This document shows positions 5,860-5,995 of a DNA stretch of 5,995 bases, piece by piece. Source of the stretch: DASYTH01 sp035762905. GTDB taxonomy: Bacteria > Actinomycetota > Actinomycetes > Mycobacteriales > Pseudonocardiaceae. Below the pieces are notes generated by a model. That model was not told the origin of the DNA, searched no databases, and saw nothing but the letters and a program-made list of their open reading frames with translations. The first letter of the stretch is position 1. Every line of letters begins with the position of its first letter. The position numbers were made by a program, and so were the translations under genes. The stretch lies in NCBI RefSeq assembly GCF_035762905.1, contig NZ_DASUCC010000104.1, positions 1 to 5,995 of the forward strand. The letters run 5' to 3'.

Positions 5860-5995
5860 TCAGGTGCGGAACGGGCCGGTGACCTCGTAGGTGATGCCGC
5901 CGCTGGAGGAGCCGGAAGTGCCGCGCTGGGAGGAGAAGTAGAGCCGGTTGCCGGCCGGAGTGAACGCCGGGCCGGTGATCTCCGATGAACTCTGC
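5860..5995 (-). CDS. C-terminal end of a DUF839/PhoX-like secreted beta-propeller protein (partial)
   Basis: Read from the right edge, 44 codons run to a TGA at 5862-5860. They include EITGPAFTPAGNRLYFSSQR and the terminal GGITYEVTGPFRT. The 'GPAF.P.G.RLYFSSQRG...GITYEVTGPF' ending is typical of actinobacterial DUF839/PhoX-family proteins. These are exported beta-propeller proteins, some acting as calcium-dependent alkaline phosphatases. The pattern fits a final propeller blade followed directly by the stop. The beginning and the catalytic residues lie beyond position 5995, so activity cannot be judged. It is convergent with the dehydrogenase-like gene and is not part of its operon. Frames on the opposite strand here are shadows. 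The family name comes from remembered sequence style and was not searched. Confidence 0.65.
   Translation of the reverse strand, partial: QSSSEITGPAFTPAGNRLYFSSQRGTSGSSSGGITYEVTGPFRT

Noticed and set aside
5770..5988. 72-codon plus-strand frame at the right edge
   Set aside because: The minus strand encodes the DUF839/PhoX-like ending EITGPAFTPAGNRLYFSSQR...YEVTGPFRT with a proper stop; the plus frame is its shadow.
1..5995. CRISPR array, tRNA, rRNA or insertion sequence
   Set aside because: No regularly spaced repeats, tRNA-like cloverleaf, rRNA segment, transposase motif or terminal inverted repeat pair was found on reading both strands.

Overview
The window is about 6 kb of high-GC DNA. 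Codons carry G or C at the third position, GTG starts are common, and protein families are typical of filamentous actinobacteria (Streptomyces / Pseudonocardiales / Micromonosporaceae type). The genus cannot be fixed from this sequence. No tRNA, rRNA, CRISPR array or insertion sequence was seen.

The best-preserved part is a three-gene centre. A polytopic membrane protein of unknown function (minus strand, ~800-1846) is divergent from a two-component operon: a DesK/NarL-type sensor histidine kinase (2025-3170) and a LuxR/NarL-type response regulator (3167-3844), which overlap by a GTGA. The 178-bp divergent control region carries three copies of a GACCGAAGTC-like decamer. Each divergent start has a TANNNT hexamer exactly 7 bases upstream, which suggests leaderless mRNAs. 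The simplest model is that the kinase and regulator sense an envelope condition and control their own operon and the membrane protein.

This centre is flanked by decayed DNA. On the left (165-~735) is what looks like the broken N-terminus of an actinobacterial NACHT/STAND-type NTPase. It has a small leader with a strong ribosome-binding site, two apparent frame changes, a two-helix membrane segment, a conserved W..AA..RRL.HPAPLPIRW motif and a lysine-less Walker-A-like end. On the right (3947-4390) is a 147-codon frame resembling the start of an nSTAND/AAA-type NTPase, again with a damaged P-loop. The two remnants may be debris of STAND NTPase genes, a class often used in conflict or immunity systems, but the second call is tentative.

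Further right, after a local low-GC island (~46% GC over 4321-4440), lies an acyl-CoA dehydrogenase family gene (4434-5715). It is broken by two single-base losses at short G/C runs (about 5168-5171 and 5371). Its middle and C-terminal domains are recognisable, but its first ~110 residues are not. The window closes with the C-terminal 44 codons of a minus-strand gene resembling DUF839/PhoX-type secreted beta-propeller proteins, convergent with the dehydrogenase. Overall this is an intact regulatory module in a region of gene decay. No clearly complete novel system is visible.
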